Positions 16,100-24,792 of a stretch of 45,051 bases of DNA are shown here, one piece after another. The notes beneath the pieces were generated by a model. It saw only the letters and a list, made by a program, of their open reading frames with translations, was not told where the DNA came from and ran no database searches. The number at the start of each line of letters is the position of its first letter. Positions within the stretch are counted from its first letter, which is position 1. The translations under genes were made by a program, and so were the position numbers. This DNA is from Lacticaseibacillus baoqingensis (GTDB lineage: Bacteria > Bacillota > Bacilli > Lactobacillales > Lactobacillaceae): positions 1-45,051 of the forward strand of contig NZ_RHOI01000023.1 of the NCBI RefSeq assembly GCF_003946165.1. Reading direction: 5' to 3'.

Positions 16100-16920
16100 A
16101 CTACTACCCTGTGATCCGCGGCCGTCAATATGACCTCATCGCCTTGCGCGAAGCCGTCCAAAATCAATTGAGCGCGCACATTATTCCCATCATCGAACCG
16201 GTCAAAGACATCGCCGCTTTGCCGCGGACGATCGCGGCGTTTGCCAAAGCCCAACACCCATTATTCGTCATTCAAAATCCCCAAGTGGGCCAATATGGCT
16301 TATTGGCCCATCCGCGCTATCCCATTAGGCAGCCGCTAATGCCGCCTGTCGCTTGGGCGCGCTATTTTGATGCCGTACCCACCGGTTTGACTATCGCGCA
16401 GACGTTTGCACAAAGCCAATTGCTGGCTGCAGATCAAATGGCGTTGCTGCCCAATACCGCGCGCGTCAGAGCATTGGCGCATCCGCATGCGATTTATCTG
16501 GAAGACCACTACCCGACTCGCCAACGGACAGAAGACTACTACCTGATCCAAGATGAGCTTTATCAATATCCGCAAGCGGCACTGGCCGGCAGCGGTTTTG
16601 CTGATTATCCGCTTAGCACGCATCATTATGACGAGCATGGCTACCCGCAGCGTGCGATCGCCTTACATCTGCTGTATCCGCGACAAGGGGCGTTATGGCT
16701 GCATCACTTCACTTCCGTTAACAATCAAGACTACCGCGATCCTGGCACCAAGTTTTTCGAAGCCTTGACCCCTTTGCGGCCTTGGTTAGCCCAGCACCCA
16801 AACGCCCAAACGCCGGCGACGCAAGCGCTGATGGCGCTGGATCATTTTCCCGGATTAGGCACCGTGCGCAAATTGCAACTTGAACATTGGCTGACGATCA
16901 TTGGCCGCTGGCTGACGTGA
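16096..16920 (+). CDS. sce7725 / Beta family protein
   Basis: A 274-residue protein whose N terminus, 'YYPVIRGRQYDLIALRE' followed by 'IIPIIEPVKD', is the hallmark of the sce7725 family (related to PF14350 Beta protein). The family's biochemistry is not established; members often sit beside nucleases or in phage and defence neighbourhoods. No membrane segments or signal peptide. The GTG start overlaps the previous stop as GTGA, so translation is coupled to the MmcB-like gene. The Arg/Trp/His-rich body has no nuclease motif I can name. It ends at a strong two-way terminator. Confidence 0.75.
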   Translation: MNYYPVIRGRQYDLIALREAVQNQLSAHIIPIIEPVKDIAALPRTIAAFAKAQHPLFVIQNPQVGQYGLLAHPRYPIRQPLMPPVAWARYFDAVPTGLTIAQTFAQSQLLAADQMALLPNTARVRALAHPHAIYLEDHYPTRQRTEDYYLIQDELYQYPQAALAGSGFADYPLSTHHYDEHGYPQRAIALHLLYPRQGALWLHHFTSVNNQDYRDPGTKFFEALTPLRPWLAQHPNAQTPATQALMALDHFPGLGTVRKLQLEHWLTIIGRWLT

Positions 16921-16928
16921 TGACCTGA

Positions 16929-16971
16929 AAATGCCCCTTGATGAACTCTGAGCGTTCATCAAGGGGCATTT
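16929..16971. terminator. Bidirectional terminator after the helicase operon
   Basis: A perfect 18-bp stem with a 7-nt loop (16929-16946 with 16954-16971) between the converging sce7725 and LacI genes. TTT follows on plus and TTTT on minus; the stem is very strong. Confidence 0.8.
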
Positions 16972-16989
16972 AGCGTGTTTGCGCGTCAC

Positions 16990-17997
16990 TCAGGGCTGTC
17001 TTGTGGTCCCGCGGCGGATCAGCTTGACCGGTTGCGTCGTCAACAATAGCGGTGTCTTTGAAACCGTTAAAAAATCAACGGCTGCCAAGGCACGAGCGGC
17101 AGTGTCTTGCGCAACTGTCGTCATCTCCATCCAAGCGGCGAATGGTTGATCGTCAAAACCGACGATACTCAAGTCTTGCGGGATCTTTAACCGGGTATGC
17201 GCGTGCAGATACGCCATCAATTGTGCTGCTAAGGTATCAGCAGTGGTGACCACCGCATCTAATTGGTGATGTTCAGCTCGCCAAGCCACCGTTGCAAAAG
17301 CCGCTTCGCCTGCTGGCAACACATACACCGGCTCACCGCTAGCTTGCAAGGCTTCCCGATAGCCTGCCAAGCGCCGGCTTTCCACACCGGTTGCAGTAAA
17401 CGAATACCCTAAAAAGCCCAGATGCTTCGCTCCGCCGGCTAACAGCTCTGCAACCGCGGCTTTGGCTCCGCCGGCGTCGTCCAGTGCAAATACGCCAACG
17501 CGTTGTTTGGGTGCCAGTGTTTTTAATTCGATCGCCGTGATCGGGGTATCAATAAATGCCACCGGCACATGGACACTAGCCAAGACTTTGGCCAAATAAG
17601 CCGGGGCCATGCCGACGATCACCAACCCGGCAAGTTGCCAATTTTGTTGCAATAACGCGATCTCTTCGACTGAATTCACATGCCGCACCAGCATAAAATG
17701 ATGTGCCGCACGGACCGCACTTTCCAGCTCACTGATCAAAGCGGCCATAAACGGTGCGGAAAATACCAGCTGCGTATCTTCAACGGTTTCAGTGTAATCG
17801 ATCACCGCGATCAATAACGAATCCGCACCGGCTAAGCTGCGGGCGTTTTGGTTGGGCACATAATGCAGCTGTGTCACCAGTGCTTCGATCTTTTCGCGGG
17901 TGGCTGGGGAGACTTTGTCCGTCCGCTGATTCAACACATTAGACACCGTCATCGTCGAGACGCCGGCGAGCTGTGCGAGTTCTTTAAGGGTGACCAT
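16990..17997 (-). CDS. LacI family transcriptional regulator of the GH65 operon
   Basis: A 335-residue LacI/GalR regulator. The N-terminal helix-turn-helix 'TLKELAQLAGVSTMTVSNVLN' and hinge helix ('YVPNQNARSLAG', about 50-61) are typical, followed by a periplasmic-binding-like sugar-sensing domain ('LSIVGFDDQPFAAWMEMTTVAQD' near the end). AGGAGG lies 9 nt before the ATG at 17997. It starts 12 nt after the GH65 stop, so both are one transcript and the regulator controls its own synthesis. The palindromes at 20172-20197 with central CG are the expected operators. The inducer is probably the disaccharide or its phosphorolysis product. Confidence 0.92.
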   Translation of the reverse strand: MVTLKELAQLAGVSTMTVSNVLNQRTDKVSPATREKIEALVTQLHYVPNQNARSLAGADSLLIAVIDYTETVEDTQLVFSAPFMAALISELESAVRAAHHFMLVRHVNSVEEIALLQQNWQLAGLVIVGMAPAYLAKVLASVHVPVAFIDTPITAIELKTLAPKQRVGVFALDDAGGAKAAVAELLAGGAKHLGFLGYSFTATGVESRRLAGYREALQASGEPVYVLPAGEAAFATVAWRAEHHQLDAVVTTADTLAAQLMAYLHAHTRLKIPQDLSIVGFDDQPFAAWMEMTTVAQDTAARALAAVDFLTVSKTPLLLTTQPVKLIRRGTTRQP

Positions 17998-18009
17998 ACT
18001 ATTTTCCTC

Positions 18010-20157
18010 CTAGCTCGGATCACTGATCGGCGTAAGTGTTGCGGTGGTTTGCGTGACCACAGCGCGATACCACTGGCTTCGCTGCTGCAGACAAAAACTG
18101 ACTTGCTGCCAGCCTTTAGGCAAGCGCGCATGCACTTGCGGCTTACCATCAACGCTTTGCAACCCGCAAAAGCCTTGCACGACCGCTTGCCAAGCGCCTG
18201 CATTCGCTGCCGGGTGCGTGCCGCCAATATACACCCCGCCAGCAAATTGCTTTGTATCCCCGGTCAGATCCACGGTCGCGCTCTTCATAAAGTAAGGGTA
18301 AGCCCAATCGGATTCACCGATCTTCGTGGCCAACAACGCATACACCGATGCACTCAAGCTGGAGCCATGTTCGGTACGCGGTTCATAATAGCGCCAATTC
18401 GCTGCCAGCGCTGCTTGCGCGTAATCTTGGGCAAACAGCTGCAACATGAAGACGACATCGGCTTGTTTGATCACTTGGGTATCAGCAGCGACCCCATATG
18501 CCCCGCCCCAATACTCATTAGGCTTGATCAAGCGGGCACGTACAGCAGGAACTAAGACATTTTCCAAATCAAAATAGCCATCAAACTGGGCGATCAGCTG
18601 CGTCTTGGCCGCTGGTGCCGGCACATATAAGTGCGTCGCAAATTGCTCGATGCGCGCTTGCCACTGCGGATAAGCGGTTTGCGCACAAGCGGTTGCATAT
18701 GCGGCGGGATCAAGTGCTGCCAATTGCGCCATCGCCGCCAGCGCGATCTTTGCAGTGGTTTGGGCCAACTTATTGGTGTAAGCATTGTTATTGACCCGTT
18801 CATGATACTCATCTGGGCCTAGCACATCTAATAATTCGAAGCGCTCCTTGTCTGGTTTCCAATAACTATAGCTATAATAGAACTTCGCACATTCGACGAT
18901 CACCGCAGCGCCGTCTCGCAACAAGGCTTCGTCGCCAGTTTGCTGATAACTGCGCCACAACGCCAAGGCAATATCGCCGGAAATATGGATCTGCTTATCG
19001 CCGAAATACGTCCGCATCGGCCGCTTGGAAAAGACATCCGTCACATTGTAGTCACTGACCCCATCACGCCCGTCTTCTTGGCTTTCCCAAGCATAAAAAG
19101 CCCCTTCATAGCCATACCGTTTGGCCTTAGCTTGCGCAGCAGGCAGCGTCCGGATGCGGTAACGCAAAAGCTTGCTGGCCACTTGCGGATCGGTGTAATT
19201 GAAAAACGGCAGCATGAACATCTCGGTATCCCAAAATACTGCGCCTTTGTAAGTTTGGCCAGATAAGCCGCGCGCCGGGATCGACATATCCAAGTGATGC
19301 GGTGCCAATAACATCAGCTGATACTCGCTATAACGCAGTGCCTGCTGCGCTTGCACATCACCTTTGATCTGGACATCACTGCGCGCCCAGCGGCTGGTCC
19401 AAACGTGCTCATGCGCCTTAAGCGCAGCGGTATAGCTAGCTGGGAAAGCCGCAACATCGCGATCGTGGCTGGTCGTGATCAAGGCCAGCTTCTCAAAAGT
19501 TACCGGGACTTCAGGTCGCAAGGTCAAGGTCCAAGTGGTGCCTAATAAGCGCTGATCGGCCACAGGCGTCCCTTGAGGCAGCCCCTTGAGCTGCGTTTGG
19601 ACCTGAACCGTCTCGCCTTCACCAGTTTGCAACTGCACCGCTTCTGGCGTTGCAGTTTGCACCGTCAAGTGTGGGCCGTTGATATCCCAAATCGCCAGAT
19701 CGATCGCACTGGTCAGCGTCAACGTCATCGGCTGATCACAAGTCAAGGTATAACGCTGCGCTAAAAGGTGGTCATTGGCCCCACTGGCAAACCGCGTACT
19801 GGCGATCGTCAGCTGAGCTTGGTCAACGGCGAATGTGGTTTCGCGATGATGCACCGCAGCCTTGAGATCAAGCCACTGGCGGTGTGCCACAAGCGGGGTC
19901 GTTTTGACGCTGAGGGGCTGATCGGCCACGCGGATCTGGGTGAAAAACGGATTTGGCGCGTTGACCGGCTCCCGCCACGCCGATCCATGCCGGTCGTAAA
20001 GCCCGAGCAAGTTGACGGCCACATAATCTTCGGCCTCAAATTCATCCAGCGTGCCGCGATAGCCCAGATAACCATTGCCGGTCATAAATTTATTCCCATT
20101 ACCGACGATAGCGGCAGGATCCCACTTTGTGGTCGCAACTGTCCATGTTTTTTCCAT
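18010..20157 (-). CDS. Glycoside hydrolase family 65 disaccharide phosphorylase
   Basis: A 715-residue cytosolic GH65 enzyme that splits an alpha-linked glucose disaccharide with phosphate into beta-glucose 1-phosphate and a free sugar. Signatures are the N-terminal beta-sandwich entry 'GNGYLGYRGT' (28-37), 'WDTEMFMLPF' (309-318), the general acid E450 in 'LGPDEYHERVNNNAYTN', 'KQADVVFMLQ' and 'HGSSLSASVYALL' of the phosphate site. The length is slightly below the usual ~750-770. It could be a kojibiose, nigerose, maltose or trehalose phosphorylase; the motif alone cannot decide. AGGAGG precedes the ATG at 20157. It is followed by its LacI regulator, but no sugar transporter or beta-phosphoglucomutase gene is nearby, so those functions must be supplied from elsewhere. 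Confidence 0.9.
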   Translation of the reverse strand: MEKTWTVATTKWDPAAIVGNGNKFMTGNGYLGYRGTLDEFEAEDYVAVNLLGLYDRHGSAWREPVNAPNPFFTQIRVADQPLSVKTTPLVAHRQWLDLKAAVHHRETTFAVDQAQLTIASTRFASGANDHLLAQRYTLTCDQPMTLTLTSAIDLAIWDINGPHLTVQTATPEAVQLQTGEGETVQVQTQLKGLPQGTPVADQRLLGTTWTLTLRPEVPVTFEKLALITTSHDRDVAAFPASYTAALKAHEHVWTSRWARSDVQIKGDVQAQQALRYSEYQLMLLAPHHLDMSIPARGLSGQTYKGAVFWDTEMFMLPFFNYTDPQVASKLLRYRIRTLPAAQAKAKRYGYEGAFYAWESQEDGRDGVSDYNVTDVFSKRPMRTYFGDKQIHISGDIALALWRSYQQTGDEALLRDGAAVIVECAKFYYSYSYWKPDKERFELLDVLGPDEYHERVNNNAYTNKLAQTTAKIALAAMAQLAALDPAAYATACAQTAYPQWQARIEQFATHLYVPAPAAKTQLIAQFDGYFDLENVLVPAVRARLIKPNEYWGGAYGVAADTQVIKQADVVFMLQLFAQDYAQAALAANWRYYEPRTEHGSSLSASVYALLATKIGESDWAYPYFMKSATVDLTGDTKQFAGGVYIGGTHPAANAGAWQAVVQGFCGLQSVDGKPQVHARLPKGWQQVSFCLQQRSQWYRAVVTQTTATLTPISDPS

Positions 20158-20171
20158 ACCACGCCTCCTAG

Positions 20172-20183
20172 TTTAGCGCTAAA
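20172..20183. promoter_or_regulatory. LacI-type operator O1 of the GH65 operon
   Basis: A 12-nt perfect palindrome TTTAGCGCTAAA with the central CG typical of LacI-family operators, directly before the GH65 ribosome site. Its centre is 13 bp from that of O2. Confidence 0.75.
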
Positions 20184-20197
20184 GTTTAACGTTAAAC
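20184..20197. promoter_or_regulatory. LacI-type operator O2 of the GH65 operon
   Basis: A 14-nt perfect palindrome GTTTAACGTTAAAC, immediately adjacent to O1 and of the same design. Side-by-side sites suggest two dimers binding next to each other. Confidence 0.75.
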
Positions 20198-20201
20198 CTA
20201 T

Positions 20202-20215
20202 CGTAACCGCTTTCT
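20202..20215 (+). promoter_or_regulatory. Candidate cre site (CcpA)
   Basis: CGTAACCGCTTTCT matches the cre consensus TGWAARCGYTWNCW at all but two fixed positions, and lies just upstream of the GH65 operators, in the promoter zone. Catabolite repression of a disaccharide phosphorylase is expected. Confidence 0.45.
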
Positions 20216-20249
20216 TGTGAAATTGCAATCATGTGTTGTTTCGCCCCTA

Positions 20250-20300
20250 GCAAAAAAAGCCCTCTTGACCACAAATCGCATGACTGTGGCAAAGAAGGCT
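20250..20300 (-). terminator. Terminator of the large NlpC/P60 gene
   Basis: On the minus strand an imperfect ~15-bp stem (AGCC..CCACA with TGTGG..GGCT, arms 20285-20300 and 20258-20273) is followed by TTTTTTT, about 40 nt after the stop codon. It is a good intrinsic terminator. Confidence 0.85.
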
Positions 20301-20341
20301 TAAGCTGAGAACCGAAACACGATTGTTTGGCGCGCGATTGA

Positions 20342-22018
20342 TTATAAAACGCGTACCCCAAATGATGGTGCAAAATATGGGGAAATGGGAGAAATCGTGA
20401 CTGTTTGTCCTGGTTGTGGTGCATTGATGTATTGGTTGCCGCCAAGGTAGATCGCCACGTGATAAGTGGCTCCAGCACTGCCCCAAAAGACTAAATCACC
20501 AGGTTGCAAGTTTGCGATCGAAACCTTAGTCCCCGCAGATTCTTGCGGTACCGTCCAACCGCCGATTTCCTTGTTGGCGCCATTGAGAAAGGCATAATGG
20601 GTCAATCCCGAGCAGTCAAAACCGCTAGGCCCTTTACCACCCCAAACGTATGGCTTGCCAAGTTGGGCCTTGGCCACGTTGATTACGGCTTGGATCTGCG
20701 CACTGGTGCTAGTGGTTGCGGGCGCAGGAGCAGGTGTGGTCACGGCTGCAGGCGTCGTCGGCTTGGCTGGCGTGGTGGCTGCCGAAGTCGTGGGCGCAGG
20801 TTTAGCCGTTGTGGTCGTGGCGGCTGCCTTAGCTGGGGTCGCAGGCGCAGCTGGCGTTTGCGCAGCCGGCTTTGCGGCCGTTGTGGTTGACGCAGGCGTA
20901 GTTGCTTTAGCCGCAGCGCTGGCTTGGGTGCCGGCGGTGCCAAAGTAGCGCGCAGAAACATAATTGCCGTCACTCAAATGATACCAGGTTTCGCCGTTAG
21001 CAGTCGTCGTCCCCACAGCAGTAACGGTATCCCCAGCTTTCAGATACTTACCAGCAAGTGTCGTATATGCCGCAGAGCGCCATTCTGAGACCACGCTTGG
21101 AGTATAGGTCACAGTCAAAGTGGTCGTCGCTGCTTGCGTATTGGCAGTTGGCTTGACTGGTGTCGCAGTGGCTGGTTGGGCCGGCGCCGCAGCTTTAGCC
21201 GGCGCAGTAGTAGCCGCTGGCGTAGTCGTGGCTGCCGGCGCAGTCGTGGTGGCCGCCGGCGTCGTGGCGGTCGGCGCTGGCGTCGTCTTTGGCGCAGGGG
21301 CAGCCGCAGTGGTATTTGCTTGCGTTGCTTGTGTCGTCGTTGCTTGACTAGCGGTATCGTTGGCAGCGGTGGCTGGTGTTGTCACTGCCTTAGGCGCAGT
21401 TGCTTGTGGCGCAGTCGGTGTCGTTGGGGCAACAGTCGTGGCTGCTTTAGTCGCAGTCGCAGCAGCGGCAACGGCTTTTTGGGCCCCTGCTGGCGCCGCA
21501 AACCGAGCTGGCACATAACCGCCATTGCTCAAGCGATACCATGTTTCACCATTAGCTTGCACGGTGGCAACGGCAGTGACATTTTGATCAGTCGTCAAGT
21601 AACGGCCACTCGGATGCGCATAGCTGGTTTCATTCCAAATCGTCACTGCACCAGTCGTATAGGTCGCTTGCACGGCAAAGGTCTTAGCGGTTGCAGTCGT
21701 GTCAGCTTTGGTAGCGGCTGGGGCGGCTCCGGAGACTTGGAGGTAAAGTTCGGGGATCCATTCGTTGGCCCCGATCTGATACCACACTGTGCCGTTGACG
21801 TTTTTTTGGCCGATCACAGCGAGTGCTTGATTATGCACGACATAACGTTTGACGGCTTTGAACGCGGGGGTTTGCCATACGGTGGTCGCCCCTTGTGAAT
21901 AGGTGACGGTCCCTGTCGTTGCGGCACTTGCTTGGTTAGGCGCCACAGCAAGTGTTGCTGCACCGGCTACCCCCGCCAAGCCGGCGGCAAGCACTAAGGC
22001 CTTTTTTGACTCTGTCAT
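20342..22018 (-). CDS. Large secreted NlpC/P60 hydrolase with three SLAP/SH3-like repeats
   Basis: A 558-residue exported wall hydrolase. A signal peptide ends near residue 32. Three ~58-residue repeats (about 36-94, 115-173, 300-358) share 'GxTWY(Q/R/H)(I/L)S(N/D)GxYV' features and resemble SLAP or SH3-like wall-binding domains. Two long Ala/Thr/Pro linkers (about 180-298 and 362-440) give the molecule reach through the wall. The NlpC/P60 domain (about 445-558) has C469 in 'FDCSGL', H520 in 'TYHVAIYLG' and N532. It should cut peptidoglycan stem peptides. GGAGGAG sets the start at 22018; an upstream ATG at 22039 has no ribosome site. A WalR-box-like site lies 55 nt upstream. The linkers produce misleading Gly/Arg/Ser-rich frames on the other strand. 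Confidence 0.92.
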   Translation of the reverse strand: MTESKKALVLAAGLAGVAGAATLAVAPNQASAATTGTVTYSQGATTVWQTPAFKAVKRYVVHNQALAVIGQKNVNGTVWYQIGANEWIPELYLQVSGAAPAATKADTTATAKTFAVQATYTTGAVTIWNETSYAHPSGRYLTTDQNVTAVATVQANGETWYRLSNGGYVPARFAAPAGAQKAVAAAATATKAATTVAPTTPTAPQATAPKAVTTPATAANDTASQATTTQATQANTTAAAPAPKTTPAPTATTPAATTTAPAATTTPAATTAPAKAAAPAQPATATPVKPTANTQAATTTLTVTYTPSVVSEWRSAAYTTLAGKYLKAGDTVTAVGTTTANGETWYHLSDGNYVSARYFGTAGTQASAAAKATTPASTTTAAKPAAQTPAAPATPAKAAATTTTAKPAPTTSAATTPAKPTTPAAVTTPAPAPATTSTSAQIQAVINVAKAQLGKPYVWGGKGPSGFDCSGLTHYAFLNGANKEIGGWTVPQESAGTKVSIANLQPGDLVFWGSAGATYHVAIYLGGNQYINAPQPGQTVTISPISPYFAPSFGVRVL

Positions 22019-22072
22019 CCAAACTCCTCCATTCAACATATGTTCTTTTTAATGTTTACGATTTCTTAATAG

Positions 22073-22089
22073 ATAACTTCAGATTAACA
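22073..22089 (-). promoter_or_regulatory. WalR-box-like site upstream of the NlpC/P60 gene
   Basis: On the minus strand TGTTAA-N5-AGTTAT matches the WalR consensus TGTWAH-N5-TGTWAH at 11 of 12 fixed positions. Wall hydrolases of the NlpC/P60 kind are classic WalKR targets in Firmicutes, so control by the WalKR two-component system is plausible. Confidence 0.5.
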
Positions 22090-22142
22090 CGATGGCTTTT
22101 GCCATGCACCCGAAAGCGCGTTCGTTATCATTTTGTTACATT

Positions 22143-22184
22143 AAAAAAAGGCCGAGATAGCGGCTTTATCACCATTACTCGGCC
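22143..22184 (-). terminator. Terminator of the deo operon
   Basis: On the minus strand GGCCGAG/CTCGGCC (arms 22178-22184 and 22150-22156) with a 21-nt loop is followed by seven T. It lies just after the deoD stop. Confidence 0.85.
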
Positions 22185-22189
22185 AAATG

Positions 22190-22897
22190 TTACAATCCCT
22201 TTACAACTTCCAAGGCTAACTTCAGCATGTCATCAAAACTTGTTTGCCGCTCTTGCGCCGTCGTTTCCTCTCCGGTGACCAAATGGTTGGAAACGGTCAA
22301 GATCGCCAATGCCCGGCGCTGGTACTTCGCGGCGAGCAAATACAAAGCCGGCGTTTCCATTTCAGTCGCCAAAACACCGTATTTGATCAGCTGATGCCGA
22401 TCCATTTCGTCATTATAAAACCGGTCTTCACCTAAGATATTGCCGGCTTTAACAGCGATGCCCATTGCTTGGGCTTGATCATACGCTTGATGCAAGAGGC
22501 CAAAGTCCGCCAGTGGAGCAAAATACATCCCCGGACCAAACGTGTTCAAAATAATGCTGGAATCTGTCGTCGACCCTTGTGCCAATAACACATCGCGCAC
22601 ATGCACAGCTGGGTTTAACCCGCCGGCAGTCCCGACCCGGATCAAAACTTGCACATCATAATCGACGATCAACTCAGTGACATAGATACTGATCGATGGG
22701 ATCCCCATCCCAGTTGCTTGGACCGACACGCGCACGCCTTGATACTCACCGGTGTAACCAAACGCATTGCGCACCGTGTTGTAGCGTGTGACATGGTCCA
22801 AATACGTCTTTGCAATATATTCTGCCCGCAGTGGATCACCTGGCAGCAAAACGATCGGTGCGATCGCTCCTGGGCGGGCTTCAAGATGTGTGCTCAT
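22190..22897 (-). CDS. deoD: DeoD-type purine nucleoside phosphorylase with Asn at position 204
   Basis: A 235-residue hexameric-type purine nucleoside phosphorylase that splits (deoxy)purine nucleosides with phosphate into base and (deoxy)ribose 1-phosphate. Landmarks are '[13 protein letters not shown]' (phosphate loop), 'RVGTAGGL', '[10 protein letters not shown]' (ribose binding E179/E181) and R217. Position 204, the catalytic Asp that protonates purine N7 in the E. coli enzyme (motif SDH), is Asn here (SNH). AGGAGG precedes the ATG at 22897. It is last in deoC-deoB-deoD, 48 nt after deoB; its product feeds phosphopentomutase. The substitution should reduce adenosine-type activity relative to 6-oxopurines (inference from known E. 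coli mutant behaviour). Confidence 0.93.
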   Translation of the reverse strand: MSTHLEARPGAIAPIVLLPGDPLRAEYIAKTYLDHVTRYNTVRNAFGYTGEYQGVRVSVQATGMGIPSISIYVTELIVDYDVQVLIRVGTAGGLNPAVHVRDVLLAQGSTTDSSIILNTFGPGMYFAPLADFGLLHQAYDQAQAMGIAVKAGNILGEDRFYNDEMDRHQLIKYGVLATEMETPALYLLAAKYQRRALAILTVSNHLVTGEETTAQERQTSFDDMLKLALEVVKGL

Positions 22898-22945
22898 CGG
22901 CTTCCTCCTATTATATATGACCAGCTGTCCAGACGGTTGTATGGT

Positions 22946-24136
22946 TTATTTTAACAACGGCAAAAACGACTGGCCGACGCCATTGCCGGCAACGCCAAAG
23001 TTATCTAAGATCGTGGCGCCCAGATCTGCAAACGGTGAACGCACGCCTAAATCGCCGCCGCCTGGCAATTGCTTGCTATACGCGATCAGCGGCACATATT
23101 CGCGGGTATGATCCGTGCCGCGAAATTCTGGGTCATTACCATGATCAGAGGTGATCAGCAAGAGATCATCTGCTTGCAGCGCGGCGACTAATTCGCCTAG
23201 TTGCTGATCAAATGCCATCAATGCCTCCCCATCACCTTGCGGATTGCGGCGATGGCCATACATTGCGTCAAAATCAACTAAGTTCGTGAAAATAAAGCCG
23301 GTACGCTCACTGTTGACCGCAGCGATGGTTTGGCTCATGCCGTCAGCATTGCTGGTCGTATGCACGCCATCGTCTAAGCCGATCCCAGAAAAAATATCGT
23401 TGATCTTCCCGATCCCAAAAGTAGCGATCCCAGCCTTTTGCAGCCGATCCAGATCAGTCGGCGCCGTGGGTTTCAGCGTATAATCATGGCGATCGCTTGT
23501 GCGGGTAAAGTTAGCTGGTGAATCGCCGACATAAGGCCGGGCGATCACTCGACCGATATGATAATCTGTGATCGTGATGCTGCGGACGTATTCACAGATA
23601 CGGTACAGTTCTGCCAGCGGGATCACGGCGGTGTTCGCTGCGATCTGCAGCACAGAATCCCCTGAGGTATAAACGATCAAAGCCCCAGTGCGCAGTTGTT
23701 CTTCACCGTACTCGGCGATCACTTCAGTCCCTGAATATGGCTGATTCACGATCACCTTGCGTCCTGAAAAAGCGGCAATTTTTTGGATCAAAGCATCTGG
23801 AAAGCCTGCCGGGAAAAAGCCAAGCGGCGCTGTGACCGGCAGCCCCATCATTTCCCAGTGGCCGTCCATGCTGTCTTTACCCGCTGAAATCTCATACATT
23901 TTACCAAAATAACCAGCCGGATGCGGTACCGGGCCGACGCCTAAGATCGGCATCGGCCGGGCAATATTGCCCAGTCCCAACCGCTGCCAGTTAGGCAAGG
24001 TCAGATCCCCGTCAAAATAAGCCCCAATATGCCCTAGAGTGTCAGCTCCGGTATCATGAAACTTAGCCGCATCAGGCGCTTCGCCGATCCCGATCGAATC
24101 CGTCACGATCGCGATCACCCGTGAGAACTTGGTCAT
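22946..24136 (-). CDS. deoB: Phosphopentomutase
   Basis: A 396-residue cytosolic metalloenzyme of the alkaline-phosphatase superfamily that converts (deoxy)ribose 1-phosphate to the 5-phosphate. The N-terminal metal site '[13 protein letters not shown]' and the C-terminal '[22 protein letters not shown]' carry the Mn2+ ligands; '[14 protein letters not shown]' near the middle holds the phosphorylatable Thr/Ser region. The length is normal. GGAGG lies upstream, and its ATG overlaps the deoC stop as ATGA, coupling the two. It links DeoD to DeoC in nucleoside catabolism. Confidence 0.96.
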   Translation of the reverse strand: MTKFSRVIAIVTDSIGIGEAPDAAKFHDTGADTLGHIGAYFDGDLTLPNWQRLGLGNIARPMPILGVGPVPHPAGYFGKMYEISAGKDSMDGHWEMMGLPVTAPLGFFPAGFPDALIQKIAAFSGRKVIVNQPYSGTEVIAEYGEEQLRTGALIVYTSGDSVLQIAANTAVIPLAELYRICEYVRSITITDYHIGRVIARPYVGDSPANFTRTSDRHDYTLKPTAPTDLDRLQKAGIATFGIGKINDIFSGIGLDDGVHTTSNADGMSQTIAAVNSERTGFIFTNLVDFDAMYGHRRNPQGDGEALMAFDQQLGELVAALQADDLLLITSDHGNDPEFRGTDHTREYVPLIAYSKQLPGGGDLGVRSPFADLGATILDNFGVAGNGVGQSFLPLLK

Positions 24137-24792
24137 TGTGCTGCCTCCTTCAAAATTGCGACGCCAGCGCTGGCGCCTAGCCGATCGGCGCCAGCATCGA
24201 TCAATGCCTTAGCTTCAGCATAGGTGTGGATGCCACCTGCAGCTTTCACGCCCAGGCGGGTGCCGACTGCTTGCTTCATTAAGACCACATCATGCACCGT
24301 GGCCCCACCTTGCGCGAAACCAGTAGACGTTTTGACAAAGTCGGCTCCGGCGGCTTCACTTAACTCGCATGCGCGCACTTTTTGTTCGTCTGACAACAAG
24401 CAGGCTTCAATGATCACCTTCACCAAGCCGCCTTTGGCATGTGTGGCATCCACGACCGCTTGAATATCAGCTTTCACTTGGTCATCATGGCCAAAACACA
24501 GCTCGCCGATATTCAACACCATATCGATTTCAACTGCGCCTTCATCTAACGCATGGTTGGCCTCAGCGACTTTCACAAAAGTCGTATTGGCCCCTAAGGG
24601 AAATCCGATCACTGTGCAGACATTCACACCGCTGCCGGCCAGTGCCGCTGCCGCTCGCGGCACCCAATACGGGTTGATGCACACCGACGCAAACTGATAC
24701 TTTTTAGCTTCTGCCAGCACGGTATCGACCTGGGCTTGGGTCGCATCTGGTTTCAATAACGTCTGGTCGATAAACTTCGCTAATGGCTTCAC
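24133..24792 (-). CDS. deoC: Deoxyribose-phosphate aldolase
   Basis: A 219-residue class I aldolase that splits 2-deoxyribose 5-phosphate into acetaldehyde and glyceraldehyde 3-phosphate. The Schiff-base Lys K154 lies in '[11 protein letters not shown]', with 'EIDMVLNIG' (Asp) and '[10 protein letters not shown]' (Lys) completing the active site. The start is set at a GTG (24792) because AGGGAG lies 8 nt upstream and the family begins '[12 protein letters not shown]' right there; a 53-residue longer reading exists but is not family-like. It is first in deoC-deoB-deoD. Acetaldehyde produced here could feed the divergent alcohol dehydrogenase. No deoR regulator is in view. Confidence 0.95.
   Translation of the reverse strand: MKPLAKFIDQTLLKPDATQAQVDTVLAEAKKYQFASVCINPYWVPRAAAALAGSGVNVCTVIGFPLGANTTFVKVAEANHALDEGAVEIDMVLNIGELCFGHDDQVKADIQAVVDATHAKGGLVKVIIEACLLSDEQKVRACELSEAAGADFVKTSTGFAQGGATVHDVVLMKQAVGTRLGVKAAGGIHTYAEAKALIDAGADRLGASAGVAILKEAAQ

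Noticed and set aside
21134-21898. 254-residue Arg/Gly/Ser-rich frame on the plus strand, and similar Ala/Val-rich frames nearby
   Set aside because: It is the antisense shadow of the Ala/Thr/Pro linkers of the NlpC/P60 gene and has no ribosome site.
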